The notes under the pieces are model-generated. The model was given only the letters and a program-made list of their open reading frames with translations, was not told the origin of the DNA and did no database searches. Below, one piece after another: positions 26,672 to 34,520 of a stretch of DNA of 64,000 nt. This DNA comes from Hymenobacter gummosus (lineage in GTDB: Bacteria; Bacteroidota; Bacteroidia; Cytophagales; Hymenobacteraceae). Position numbers and translations under genes: made by a program. Every line of letters starts with the position of its first letter. Position 1 is the stretch's first letter. Where the stretch lies: contig NZ_RXOF01000001.1 of the NCBI RefSeq assembly GCF_003970915.1, forward strand, positions 124,001 through 188,000. Reading direction: 5' to 3'.

Positions 26672-28087
26672 ATGAACTCCGCCCCTACCAAAGTCGCCCC
26701 GGACGAAAGCTTCCGCGACTCCATTGCCACCATCGACGCCGCGGGCAAGCGGGTGTGGCTCTTTCCCAAGCAGCCCCAGGGCCGGCTGTACCGGGCCCGC
26801 CAGTGGGTCAGCTACGCGCTGCTGGCCCTGCTCTTTGCCGGCCCCTGGCTGCGCATTCAGGGCCTGCCGGTGCTGCTGCTCAACGTGGTGGAGCGGAAGT
26901 TCATCATCTTCGGGCAGATCTTCTGGCCCCAGGACTTCTTCATCCTGCTGCTGGGCTTTCTGGCCTTCGTGCTCTTCGTCATCCTGTTCACGGTGGTGTA
27001 CGGGCGCGTGTTCTGCGGCTGGGTGTGCCCCCAGACCATCTTCCTCGAAATGGTTTTTCGCCGCATCGAGTACTGGCTGGAGGGCGACGCACCCCGGCAG
27101 AAAGCCCTGGCCAAAGCCGCCTGGACCTGGAACAAAATCTGGCGCAAAACCAGCAAGCACGCCTTGTTCGGGCTCATCTCCTTGCTGATTGCCAACACCT
27201 TTTTGGCCTACCTCATCGGCACGGAGGCGCTGCTGGGCATCGTCATGGCCCCGCCGCTGGCGCACCTGGGCGGGCTGGGCGCCATGGTGGTATTCACGGG
27301 CCTGTTCTACGCCGTGTTTGCCCACTTCCGCGAGCAGGTGTGCACCATTGCCTGCCCCTACGGCCGCCTGCAGGGCGTGATGCTCGACCAGCACAGCATC
27401 AGCGTGGCCTACGACCACGGCCGGGGTGAGCCCCGCGAAAAGCTGCGCAAAAACCAGGCGCGCACCGCTGGCGACTGTATCGACTGCCGCCAGTGCGTGC
27501 AGGTGTGCCCCACCGGCATCGACATCCGCAACGGGGCCCAGCAGATGGAGTGCATCAACTGCACCGCCTGCATCGACGCCTGCAACGCCATCATGGACCT
27601 GGTGGGCAAGCCGCCCGGCCTGATTCGCTACGACGCCGAGGTGCACATCGAGCAGGGCAGCAAGTTTCGGGTGACGGGCCGCCTCAAGGCCTATACGGCC
27701 GTGCTGCTGCTGTTGGCCGCGGCCATGGTGGGGCTGCTGGTCACGCGCTCCAACGTGGCCGCCACGGTGCTGCGCACGCCCGGGCAGCTGTTTCAAAAGA
27801 CTGACCGCGGTACCGTCACCAACCTCTACAACATATCCGTCATCAACAAAACCAACGCGGCCATGCCCCTGGAGCTGCGCGTGCTGCAGCCGGCCGGCGG
27901 CGCGGTGCAGCTGGTGGGCCAGCCGGTCCTGCAGCTGCCCGCCCAGGGCCTGGTGGAAGGCGTGTTCTTCGCCGAGCTGCCGGCCGATGCGCTGCCCCGC
28001 ACCAGCAACCGCCTCCGCATCGGCGTGTACAGCGCCGGCCGGCTGATAACCGAGGCCGAAACCAAGTTTCTGGCGCCGCCCCGGTAG
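26672..28087 (+). CDS. ccoG: cbb3 oxidase accessory iron-sulfur protein CcoG
   Basis: A 471-residue membrane ferredoxin of the CcoG/RdxA/FixG family, which reduces copper for cbb3 assembly. It has several membrane helices, CGWVCPQTIFLE (about 114-125), and two ferredoxin cluster motifs, CIDCRQCVQVCP and CINCTACIDACN, near residues 270-312. A last helix is followed by an Ig-like C-terminal domain (about 380-471). It follows ccoP by 84 bases in the same direction. Confidence 0.95.
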   Translation: MNSAPTKVAPDESFRDSIATIDAAGKRVWLFPKQPQGRLYRARQWVSYALLALLFAGPWLRIQGLPVLLLNVVERKFIIFGQIFWPQDFFILLLGFLAFVLFVILFTVVYGRVFCGWVCPQTIFLEMVFRRIEYWLEGDAPRQKALAKAAWTWNKIWRKTSKHALFGLISLLIANTFLAYLIGTEALLGIVMAPPLAHLGGLGAMVVFTGLFYAVFAHFREQVCTIACPYGRLQGVMLDQHSISVAYDHGRGEPREKLRKNQARTAGDCIDCRQCVQVCPTGIDIRNGAQQMECINCTACIDACNAIMDLVGKPPGLIRYDAEVHIEQGSKFRVTGRLKAYTAVLLLLAAAMVGLLVTRSNVAATVLRTPGQLFQKTDRGTVTNLYNISVINKTNAAMPLELRVLQPAGGAVQLVGQPVLQLPAQGLVEGVFFAELPADALPRTSNRLRIGVYSAGRLITEAETKFLAPPR

Positions 28088-28182
28088 CGCGGGCCAGTCG
28101 GCAGGCGGCCGGCGACTACTGCCCTGCGGCCCAGCTACGCCCGCCGGCTACGGCCCCACGTCTACGCAAAGTCTTCCCTCCC

Positions 28183-28659
28183 ATGACTACTCTTCCCGTG
28201 AATAAGCCTGCCCCGCCGCGCAGCCTTTGGCCCTACACCATTGTGGCCGCGTTTGTGCTCTTCGCCGCGTTTATCGGCTACATGGTGCAGCAGGCCATGC
28301 GCACCAGCGTCGACCTGGTCAGCGCCGACTACTACGCCCAGGAGCTGCGCCACCAGCAGCGCATGGAAGCTGCGGCCCGCACCCGGGCCCTGCCCGGCGC
28401 CGTCGGCATCAGCCAGCACGCGCGCACGCTCACCCTGCAGCTGCCGGCCGCCCTGGCCGCCGATGCCCGAGGCCAGGTGCAGTTTTTCCGGCCTTCCGAC
28501 CAGGCGCTGGACTTCATCGTGCCCCTGCGGCCCGATGCCAGCGGCACCCAGCAGCTGAGCACGGCCCGCCTACGGCCCGGCTACTGGCGCCTGCGCCTGG
28601 ATTTCACCGCCGCCGGGCAGGCCTATTTCGTGGAGCAAAATATCACGGTGCCCAACTGA
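28183..28659 (+). CDS. ccoH: cbb3 assembly protein FixH/CcoH
   Basis: A 158-residue protein with one N-terminal helix (YTIVAAFVLFAAFIGYMVQQAM) followed by DLVSADYYAQELRHQQRM, the FixH signature. The rest is a small beta-rich extracytoplasmic domain. It is required for cbb3 maturation and stability in other bacteria. It lies 95 bases after ccoG in the same orientation. Confidence 0.9.
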   Translation: MTTLPVNKPAPPRSLWPYTIVAAFVLFAAFIGYMVQQAMRTSVDLVSADYYAQELRHQQRMEAAARTRALPGAVGISQHARTLTLQLPAALAADARGQVQFFRPSDQALDFIVPLRPDASGTQQLSTARLRPGYWRLRLDFTAAGQAYFVEQNITVPN

Positions 28660-28679
28660 TTTTCGTCATGGGAGCCCGC

Positions 28680-28716
28680 GGCGGCGCCAACGAACTTGCC
28701 CTTCGTTGGCGCCGCC
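28680..28716. terminator. Strong hairpin between ccoH and the SafE-like gene
   Basis: Perfect 15-bp arms 28680-28694 and 28702-28716 around a 7-base loop. No T-run follows, so it may act as a partial terminator or RNA-stabilising stem instead of a full stop. Confidence 0.5.
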
Positions 28717-28743
28717 TGCGTGTTGTTGACCGCGCCAGAACGA

Positions 28744-28776
28744 CCACTCACCATTTCACCACCTCACCATTTCACC
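28744..28776 (-). repeat. Octanucleotide GTGA-type repeat
   Basis: Read on the minus strand, four units of the form GGTGANNN repeat every 8 bases, directly before the ATG at 28778. The same periodic pattern appears near 40888, 49569 and 57266. Confidence 0.6.
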
Positions 28777-28777
28777 G

Positions 28778-29518
28778 ATGCTCTGGGCCGGTTTTGTGTT
28801 CGGACTGCTGGGCAGCTTCCACTGCGTGGGCATGTGCGGGGCCATTGCGCTGGCTTTGCCGGGCGCGGGGCAGCCCCGGGGCCGCTACGTGCTGGGCCGG
28901 GTGCTCTACCACCTGGGTCGCCTCAGCACCTACACCGCGCTGGGCGCCGGCGCGGGGCTGCTGGGCCAGTCGTTGCAGCTGGCCGGGTGGCAGCAGGGCC
29001 TGTCCATCGTCTCGGGCCTGCTGATTCTGCTGCTGGTGGCCCTGCCCGAAGCCTACACCGGCCGCGCCGCCGCTGCTGTGGGCCTCGACAAGCTGCTGGC
29101 CCGGCTGAAAAACGCGCTGGCCTATTTCTTTCAGCGCCCGGCCCTGGGCGCGCTGTACATGAGCGGGGTGCTCAACGGCCTGCTGCCCTGCGGTTTGGTG
29201 TACTTGGCCCTGGCCGGGGCGCTGAGCGTGCCGGGTCCGGGCGGGGCCGCGGCCTACATGGCCCTGTTTGGCCTGGGCACCCTGCCGCTGATGCTGGCTT
29301 TGTCGCTCACCGGGCAGCTGGTGCCGCTGCGCTGGCGCACCCGCCTGCGCCGGGCCGTGCCGGTGGTGGCCGTAGTCATGGCCGGGCTGTTCATTCTGCG
29401 GGGGCTGGGCCTGGGGCTGCCCTACCTGAGCCCGCAGCTCACGCGGGCGCGCCCCGGCACCGCCGATTCCTCTGGCCCGTCCCCCATCACCATGTGCCAC
29501 GGCGGGCCGGGCCGGTAA
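28778..29518 (+). CDS. Sulfite-exporter TauE/SafE-like membrane protein, cco-associated
   Basis: A 246-residue membrane protein with about six helices. SFHCVGMCGAIALAL (residues 12-26) holds the HCxGMCG motif of the SafE/cytochrome-biogenesis-like group often found next to cco genes, and GLLPCGLVYLAL holds a second conserved Cys. The Cys, His and Met residues in the membrane suggest copper or thiol handling during oxidase maturation; this is inference from motif and location. The C-terminus also ends with Met-Cys-His. Confidence 0.8.
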   Translation: MLWAGFVFGLLGSFHCVGMCGAIALALPGAGQPRGRYVLGRVLYHLGRLSTYTALGAGAGLLGQSLQLAGWQQGLSIVSGLLILLLVALPEAYTGRAAAAVGLDKLLARLKNALAYFFQRPALGALYMSGVLNGLLPCGLVYLALAGALSVPGPGGAAAYMALFGLGTLPLMLALSLTGQLVPLRWRTRLRRAVPVVAVVMAGLFILRGLGLGLPYLSPQLTRARPGTADSSGPSPITMCHGGPGR

Positions 29519-29567
29519 GCTTCGTCCGATTTCCGCTTTTTCTGCTTCTCAGCCGCTTCGCTCCCCC

Positions 29568-30470
29568 ATGAAAACCCTTCTCGTTCCCGTCGACCTGACG
29601 GCCGCCGCCGAGCACACGGTGGTCTACGCCAACAAGCTGGCCGTGCGCCTCGACGCCGAAGTCGTGCTGCTGTACTGCCACCACAGTGGCCTGTCGGCGG
29701 CGGCCGCGGCGGGCTACGAGCAGCGCCTCGCCGCCCTGGCCGAGCGCCTGCGCTACGTGCAGCTGGTGCGCCAGCACGGCCGCCGCATCCGCTACCGCTA
29801 CGCCGTGCGCGCCGGCTGCCTGCACGACCACGTATCGAGCGTCGTTGACGCCTACGGGGCCGAGCTGCTGCTGATGAACCTGGAGCACACCGACTGCGGC
29901 GAGCCGGCCACCCACGGCAACCACGCCGTGCGCATAGCCGAGCTGGCCAGCTGCCCGGTGCTGGTGGTGCCGCCGGGCGTGCGGCCCCTGCCCACGCGCC
30001 TGGCCTTCCTGGCCGATTTCAGCCGCGCCGAGCTGCCGGCGGCCGGCAGCCTGGGGCCGCTGACCCAGGCCCTGGGCGCCGAGCTGCAGCTGGTGCATTT
30101 CTACCCGCAGCTGGCCGCGCTCGGCCGGGCCAAGCAAGCCATGCAGCGGATCCGGCAAAGCCTGCCCGCGGGCCGCGTAACCGCCCGGCTGGTGCACGAC
30201 GACGACCCGCTGGAAGGCATCGGCGAGTTCTGCGCGCAGCGGCACACCCAGCTGCTGATATTTGCCCCCGCCGACGCGACCGAGCTGCGCCGCTTCTTCG
30301 ACGTGAGCTACGCCAAAACCCAGGCCTACCACACGCGCATTCCCATCCTGGTGCTGCGCCAGGCCCGGCGTCCCGCGGCCGCGTTCTGCTGCGAGCAGTG
30401 CGCCCGGCGGCAGGCCCCGCCCCGCTTCGAGCCCACGCGCCCCGACTACCACTCCATCCGCTGGGCCTGA
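29568..30470 (+). CDS. Universal stress protein, two UspA-like domains
   Basis: A 300-residue tandem UspA protein. Domain 1 begins MKTLLVPVDLTAAAEHTVVYANKLA and ends with SCPVLVVPPGV near residue 142; domain 2 covers about 144-270 and ends IPILVLRQ. The ATP-loop glycines (GxxGxxxxxS) are not clearly kept. An unusual tail contains CCEQC (about 274-278) followed by a basic, Pro-rich segment. Placed after the cbb3 genes, it may be a low-oxygen or stress response protein. A strong bidirectional terminator follows. Confidence 0.85.
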   Translation: MKTLLVPVDLTAAAEHTVVYANKLAVRLDAEVVLLYCHHSGLSAAAAAGYEQRLAALAERLRYVQLVRQHGRRIRYRYAVRAGCLHDHVSSVVDAYGAELLLMNLEHTDCGEPATHGNHAVRIAELASCPVLVVPPGVRPLPTRLAFLADFSRAELPAAGSLGPLTQALGAELQLVHFYPQLAALGRAKQAMQRIRQSLPAGRVTARLVHDDDPLEGIGEFCAQRHTQLLIFAPADATELRRFFDVSYAKTQAYHTRIPILVLRQARRPAAAFCCEQCARRQAPPRFEPTRPDYHSIRWA

Positions 30471-30516
30471 GCGGCTCGATCAAAGCACCGTAGTCAGGGT
30501 GCTGCTCCCGAAAGCC

Positions 30517-30571
30517 AAGCCGGCTGGTCTGGCGGCCTGCGTTATTGGCAGGCCGCCAGACCAGCCGGTTT
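30517..30571. terminator. Bidirectional terminator
   Basis: A 24-bp stem with one mismatch (30517-30540 against 30548-30571) and a 7-base loop lies between the converging stress-protein and response-regulator genes. It overlaps the last bases of the latter. Confidence 0.85.
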
Positions 30572-31616
30572 ACCAGTTGGCCCGGCGCAGCTTGTCGGGC
30601 TGCAGCACCCGGATATCCTTGCCCGCCAGCTCAATCAGGCCGTCCTGCTTGAACTCGCTCAAGGTGCGAATCAGCGACTCGGGCGCGGTGCCCACGAGGG
30701 CGGCCATGTCGTCGCGGGAAAGCTGGAAGGCGGCCTGCGGGCCGTGCTGCGCGTGCAGCTGCAGCAAGGTATCGGCCACGCGGCGGCGGATGGAGTTGTA
30801 GGCCATGCCCACCAGCTGCTGCTCCCGCTCGCTCACGCGGCCGGCCAGCAGGCGGATAAACTGCTGGCTCACGGCCGGGTTGCGCAGCAGCAACTGCAGA
30901 AAGTCGTCCTTGGGAATGTACACCAGCTCGGCGTCGTCCACGGCCACGGCCGAGTCGGTGTGCTTGGTGTGCTGCAGCAGGGCCATGTAGCCGAAAAACT
31001 CGCCGGCGGCGTAGATGCCGGTAATCAGCTCCTTGCCCGCGGCGGTGGTCTTGATGGTTTTCACCCGCCCGGCTTTCACGAAGTACAGCCGCGTGGGCTC
31101 GTCGCCTTCGCGGTAGATTTCCTGCTTGCGGCGCACGGCGTGCACTTTGCGGTCGGTGGAGAGGCTTTCGAGCTGGCCCACGGCGCGGGCGTCTTCCAGA
31201 AACTCGTGCAGGCCCTCGCGCTGCAGGTCGTAGTCGGGCTTGAGGTGGCGGAAGCGGTTGAGGCGGCCGTTGATGGCGCTCAGCAGCTCGCTTTCGTCGA
31301 AGGGCTTGGTGAGGTAGTCGTCGGCGCCCAGCTCCATGCCCTTGCGCATGTCGGTACGCTCGGTTTTGGCGGTCAGGAAGATAAACGGCACCCCGGCCAG
31401 CTGGGCATCCTGGTTGAAAATCTGCAGCACGCCGTAGCCGTCGAGCACGGGCATCATAATGTCGCAGATGACGAGGTCGGGCCGGGCGGCGCGGGCCAGC
31501 TCCACGCCCACCTTGCCGTTTTCGGCCGTGCGCACCGCGTAGCCCGCCAGCTCCAGGATTTCGGCGGTGCTTTCGCGAATCATCTCGTTGTCCTCAATCA
31601 GCAGGATGGTGGTCAT
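30570..31616 (-). CDS. Response regulator with receiver, cyclic-nucleotide-type and Crp/Fnr HTH domains
   Basis: A 348-residue protein. The receiver domain (1-125) has phospho-acceptor Asp52 in DLVICDIMMP and Lys in LTKPF. The cNMP-binding-like beta-roll (about 150-265) contains GEFFGYMALLQ. The Crp-type winged helix (about 275-348) has the recognition segment PESLIR (312-317), keeping the Glu and Arg that contact TGA half-sites in FNR/CRP. The N-terminal Fe-S cysteines of FNR are absent, so input is phosphorylation. It overlaps the PAS kinase gene by 23 bases. I infer it controls the cco promoters. Confidence 0.9.
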   Translation of the reverse strand: MTTILLIEDNEMIRESTAEILELAGYAVRTAENGKVGVELARAARPDLVICDIMMPVLDGYGVLQIFNQDAQLAGVPFIFLTAKTERTDMRKGMELGADDYLTKPFDESELLSAINGRLNRFRHLKPDYDLQREGLHEFLEDARAVGQLESLSTDRKVHAVRRKQEIYREGDEPTRLYFVKAGRVKTIKTTAAGKELITGIYAAGEFFGYMALLQHTKHTDSAVAVDDAELVYIPKDDFLQLLLRNPAVSQQFIRLLAGRVSEREQQLVGMAYNSIRRRVADTLLQLHAQHGPQAAFQLSRDDMAALVGTAPESLIRTLSEFKQDGLIELAGKDIRVLQPDKLRRANW

Positions 31617-33195
31617 AGGGAATGGTGACGGTGACGGTGGTGCCGTGATTTAGCTCGCTCTGCAGGGCAATGCGGCCGTTCATCAGCTCCAGGTACTTGG
31701 CAATGATGTAGAGCCCGAGGCCGGTGCCGGGCACGTTGCTCACGTTGCGGGCCCGGAAAAACCGCTCGAACAGGTGTTCCTGGTCTTCGCGCGAGATGCC
31801 CACGCCCTCGTCCTGCACCGTAAGGACCAGCTGCCCCCCCTGGCAGGCGGCGCGCACCCGCACCACCGAGTTTTCGCCCGAGTACTTGATGGCGTTGCTG
31901 AGCAAATTCACCAGGATCTTGCGCAGCAGCGAGGCATCAAGGCGCAGCGGCCCGGGGCAGCTCACCTCGGGCGCGATGGTCTGGCCGGCTTTGAGCAGGC
32001 TTTGCACGTCGGTGAGGGTATCGGCGAGCAAGTCGGCCACGTCCAGCTCGCTGGGCCGGGCCTCGATGCGGCCTTCCTCGATGCGGCCGACGGAGAGAAA
32101 CTCCTCCAGGATGTCGTTCAGGTGCTTGACGGAGGCGCGGATGCGCTGCAAGTGCTTCACGCGCTTGTCCTGCTGCTCGCCGCCGGGGTACTTCTCGATG
32201 AGCGTGGCCGCGTTCATCACGGCCGTGAGCGGGGTGCGGAACTCGTGCGAGGCCATGCTCACGAAGCGCGACTTCAGCTCCCCCAGCTCCTGCTCGGCGG
32301 CCAGGGCCTTGGCCAGCTCCTCGGTGCGCTGCTCCAGCTGCGCCAGGGTGGCCGTGAGGGCGTGGGTGCGGTCGGCCACTTTCTGCTCCAGCTCGGTGTT
32401 GAGCCGCTCCACGCGCTGGCGCTGGGCAATCAGCTCCCGCTCGGCTTCCTTCTTGTAGGTGATGTCGAGCACGTAGGACACCACGTAGAGCTGCTCGTCG
32501 AGGTAGAAGTAGCTCAGGCTGACTTCCACCGGAAACACCGAGCCGTCCTTGCGCAGGGCTTCCAGGTCGCCGCTGTGGGCGCCCATGGCCCGCACCGAGG
32601 GCGCGGCGTTGAACGACTCGCGCAGCTGCTCGTGGCGGCGGCCGCGGGCGTTGGGCACCAGCACCTCAATCTGCTGCCCGCACAGCGCCCCGGCCGCGTA
32701 GCCAAACAGCTGCTCCGACATGCGGTTGGCCGATACGATGCGGCCCTGCCGGTCGCAGACGATGATGCCGATGGTGGCGTTGGTCACCACCGCCTCGAAG
32801 CGGCGCACGCTCTGGGCCAGCTCCCGTTCGGCCTGCTGCAGGCGGCCCTGCTCCCCGAAGCGCACCAGCAGCAGCTCCTGCCCTTCCTGGCGGAAGGGCG
32901 TCAGCTCCAGGCGGCCGGCCACGGGCGCCTGGTTCGCCGGCCGCAGCTCCGCCAGCCCGGCGTAGTGCCCGGCCTGGTGGGCCGTTTGCACCAGGTCGGC
33001 CCAGGCCTCGCCCGTGGCGGCGCGGAAGGGCACCGGCAGCCCGGGCTTGGCGGCTGCGTTTGGGCCCAGCAGGGCCAAAGCGGCGGGGTTAAGCTGGACG
33101 AACCGCGCCTGCGCCGCATCGTAGAGGCCCAGAAACTCGGGCGCCTGCGCAAACAGCAGCTGGCTCAGGGCGTCGGCGGGAAAGGGCGAGGACAT
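31594..33195 (-). CDS. PAS-domain sensor histidine kinase
   Basis: A 533-residue soluble kinase. A degenerate PAS domain (about 8-110) is followed by a canonical PAS (128-250, TIGIIVCDRQGRIVSANRM...FGY), a coiled coil, HisKA (MASHEFRTPLTAVMNAA with the phospho-His) and HATPase_c (NLLSNAIKYSGE, DEGVGIS, GTGLGLYI). No transmembrane helix is seen, so the signal is cytoplasmic, possibly redox or oxygen through a PAS cofactor, but no heme-ligand motif is evident. The ATG at 33195 is preferred over a TTG at 33231. It overlaps the response regulator it presumably phosphorylates. Confidence 0.92.
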   Translation of the reverse strand: MSSPFPADALSQLLFAQAPEFLGLYDAAQARFVQLNPAALALLGPNAAAKPGLPVPFRAATGEAWADLVQTAHQAGHYAGLAELRPANQAPVAGRLELTPFRQEGQELLLVRFGEQGRLQQAERELAQSVRRFEAVVTNATIGIIVCDRQGRIVSANRMSEQLFGYAAGALCGQQIEVLVPNARGRRHEQLRESFNAAPSVRAMGAHSGDLEALRKDGSVFPVEVSLSYFYLDEQLYVVSYVLDITYKKEAERELIAQRQRVERLNTELEQKVADRTHALTATLAQLEQRTEELAKALAAEQELGELKSRFVSMASHEFRTPLTAVMNAATLIEKYPGGEQQDKRVKHLQRIRASVKHLNDILEEFLSVGRIEEGRIEARPSELDVADLLADTLTDVQSLLKAGQTIAPEVSCPGPLRLDASLLRKILVNLLSNAIKYSGENSVVRVRAACQGGQLVLTVQDEGVGISREDQEHLFERFFRARNVSNVPGTGLGLYIIAKYLELMNGRIALQSELNHGTTVTVTIPYDHHPAD

Positions 33196-33276
33196 GGCGG
33201 GCGGTGAGGCGTAAGGTGCTTCACGGCCCAAAATTCGGCAGAAAAGGCAGCTTATGACAGATGCCAGCGGCGTAGC

Positions 33277-33319
33277 TGACGAAAATCATAGAATGCGGCC
33301 CGGGCAAGCGGCAATTTTG
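33277..33319 (+). promoter_or_regulatory. Candidate FNR-type class II promoter of the thioredoxin-like gene
   Basis: TGACGAAAATCA (33277-33288) is followed 35 bases from its first base by CAATTTTG (33312-33319), one base off TAnnTTTG. The spacing and the about 22-base leader to the ATG at 33346 are the same as at ccoI and ccoNO. A degenerate upstream dyad (TGA-N6-CCA) begins at 33255. Confidence 0.6.
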
Positions 33320-33345
33320 TAACGGTCATCCTATCCCCGCTTGCT

Positions 33346-33690
33346 ATGCCCGTCTCCGCCCGCAACTCTTCCCCGTCGGCCCCCGAGGCAGCCGTGCTGC
33401 TGGTGCTGCTGCCACTGGCCGGCCGGGCCGAGCCAGCGCGGGCGCTAACCCTGGCCGGCCTGGCGCAGCTGCAGCACCGCCTGGGCGGCGGCATCCGCGT
33501 GCTCAAAATCGAGGAAAGCCTGCACCCCGACGTGGTGCGCAGCTTCCACGCCGAGCAGCTGCCGGCCTGCGTGCTGGTGCGCCAGGGCAAGGAGCTGTGG
33601 CGGCAAACCGGTCTGCCCGACAGCGAAGCCACCATTGCCCTGCTCACCCGGCTCATTGCCGAACCAGGCGCGGCGCGGGAGGTGGCGTAG
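33346..33690 (+). CDS. Thioredoxin-fold protein without CxxC
   Basis: A 114-residue protein whose central pattern (RVLKIEESLHPDVVRSFHAEQLPACVLVRQGKELW with a cis-Pro-like LPACVLV) fits a thioredoxin fold. The active-site CxxC is missing; the single Cys is after the cis-Pro position. It resembles HyaE/HupG-like or E1-type non-redox thioredoxins. The upstream region carries the same promoter layout as the cco genes, so a role in low-oxygen respiration is likely. It is divergent from the PAS kinase. Confidence 0.65.
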   Translation: MPVSARNSSPSAPEAAVLLVLLPLAGRAEPARALTLAGLAQLQHRLGGGIRVLKIEESLHPDVVRSFHAEQLPACVLVRQGKELWRQTGLPDSEATIALLTRLIAEPGAAREVA

Positions 33691-33747
33691 CGGCGCGGCC
33701 GGCGGCAACAGCCGGTTGGTAGGTTCGGTCGTCACGGCCCTAACGAC

Positions 33748-33780
33748 AGTGGTCCTGCGACTTGGCGTCGCAGGACCACT
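33748..33780. terminator. Terminator between converging genes
   Basis: A perfect 14-bp stem (33748-33761 with 33767-33780) and a 5-base loop between the thioredoxin-like gene and ferritin. Confidence 0.75.
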
Positions 33781-33813
33781 TCGGCCATTGCGGCCACCGG
33801 ACCGCGGCAGCTG

Positions 33814-34341
33814 TTAAGATTTACCCCCTTTGGCTTCGGAGGTCGTCTGGCTGCGGAAGAGCATGATGTCCTTGTCGAAGAGGTAGATGCCGCCCTTATC
33901 GTCGCCCACCAGCTCCAGCTTGTCGTTGAGCATGCGGGCCAGGGCTTCCTCTTCCAGCTGCTCCGACACGTACCACTGCAGGAAGTTGTGGGTGGCAAAA
34001 TCGCGCTCCTGCAGGGTGAGGCCCACCAGCTCGTTGATGCTTTCCGACACGGCAATTTCGTGCTTCAGAAAGTCCTCGAACACGCGCTGCAGCGACTGAA
34101 ACGTGACAACCGGCTGGGGCAGCGCGGGCACCAAGGCGAAGCCGCCCCGCTCGTTCACGTAGCGAATCAGCTTGAGCATGTGCACGCGCTCCTCGTCGCT
34201 CTGCTGGTAAAAAAAGTTGGTCACCCCGTCCAGGCCCGGCTGCACTTCGGCCCAGGAGGCCATGGCCAGGTACGCCTGGGAAGAGCGGGCTTCCATGGCA
34301 ATTTGCTTGTTCAGCGCTTCTTGAACGGCTTGCGTTAGCAT
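33814..34341 (-). CDS. Ferritin
   Basis: A 175-residue four-helix ferritin. Ferroxidase-site residues are in place: the Glu of MEARSSQAYLAMASW, DEERVHMLKLIRYVNERGG (Glu and His), and QWYVSEQLEEE. It oxidises Fe(II) and stores iron in a 24-mer shell, limiting Fenton damage. The ATG at 34341 (MLTQAVQEALNKQ) is used; a TTG two codons earlier is possible. The C-terminus ends in a Lys/Gly-rich tail. Confidence 0.95.
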   Translation of the reverse strand: MLTQAVQEALNKQIAMEARSSQAYLAMASWAEVQPGLDGVTNFFYQQSDEERVHMLKLIRYVNERGGFALVPALPQPVVTFQSLQRVFEDFLKHEIAVSESINELVGLTLQERDFATHNFLQWYVSEQLEEEALARMLNDKLELVGDDKGGIYLFDKDIMLFRSQTTSEAKGGKS

Positions 34342-34520
34342 CGGCAACGGGGAAGGAGGTTGGTAATTTGCGGCCTAAGGTACGGCTTCGGCCGCAGCCC
34401 CGGGCCGGGGTTGCGCCGTTCGTGCTTATGTTTACTTTCTGAGGCGGCGGGCCGGCCCGCGCGCCGCCGCCAGCCTGTTTTTTGGCCGGCTCCGGCGCCA
34501 CCGGGGCCGTATTTCCCCGC

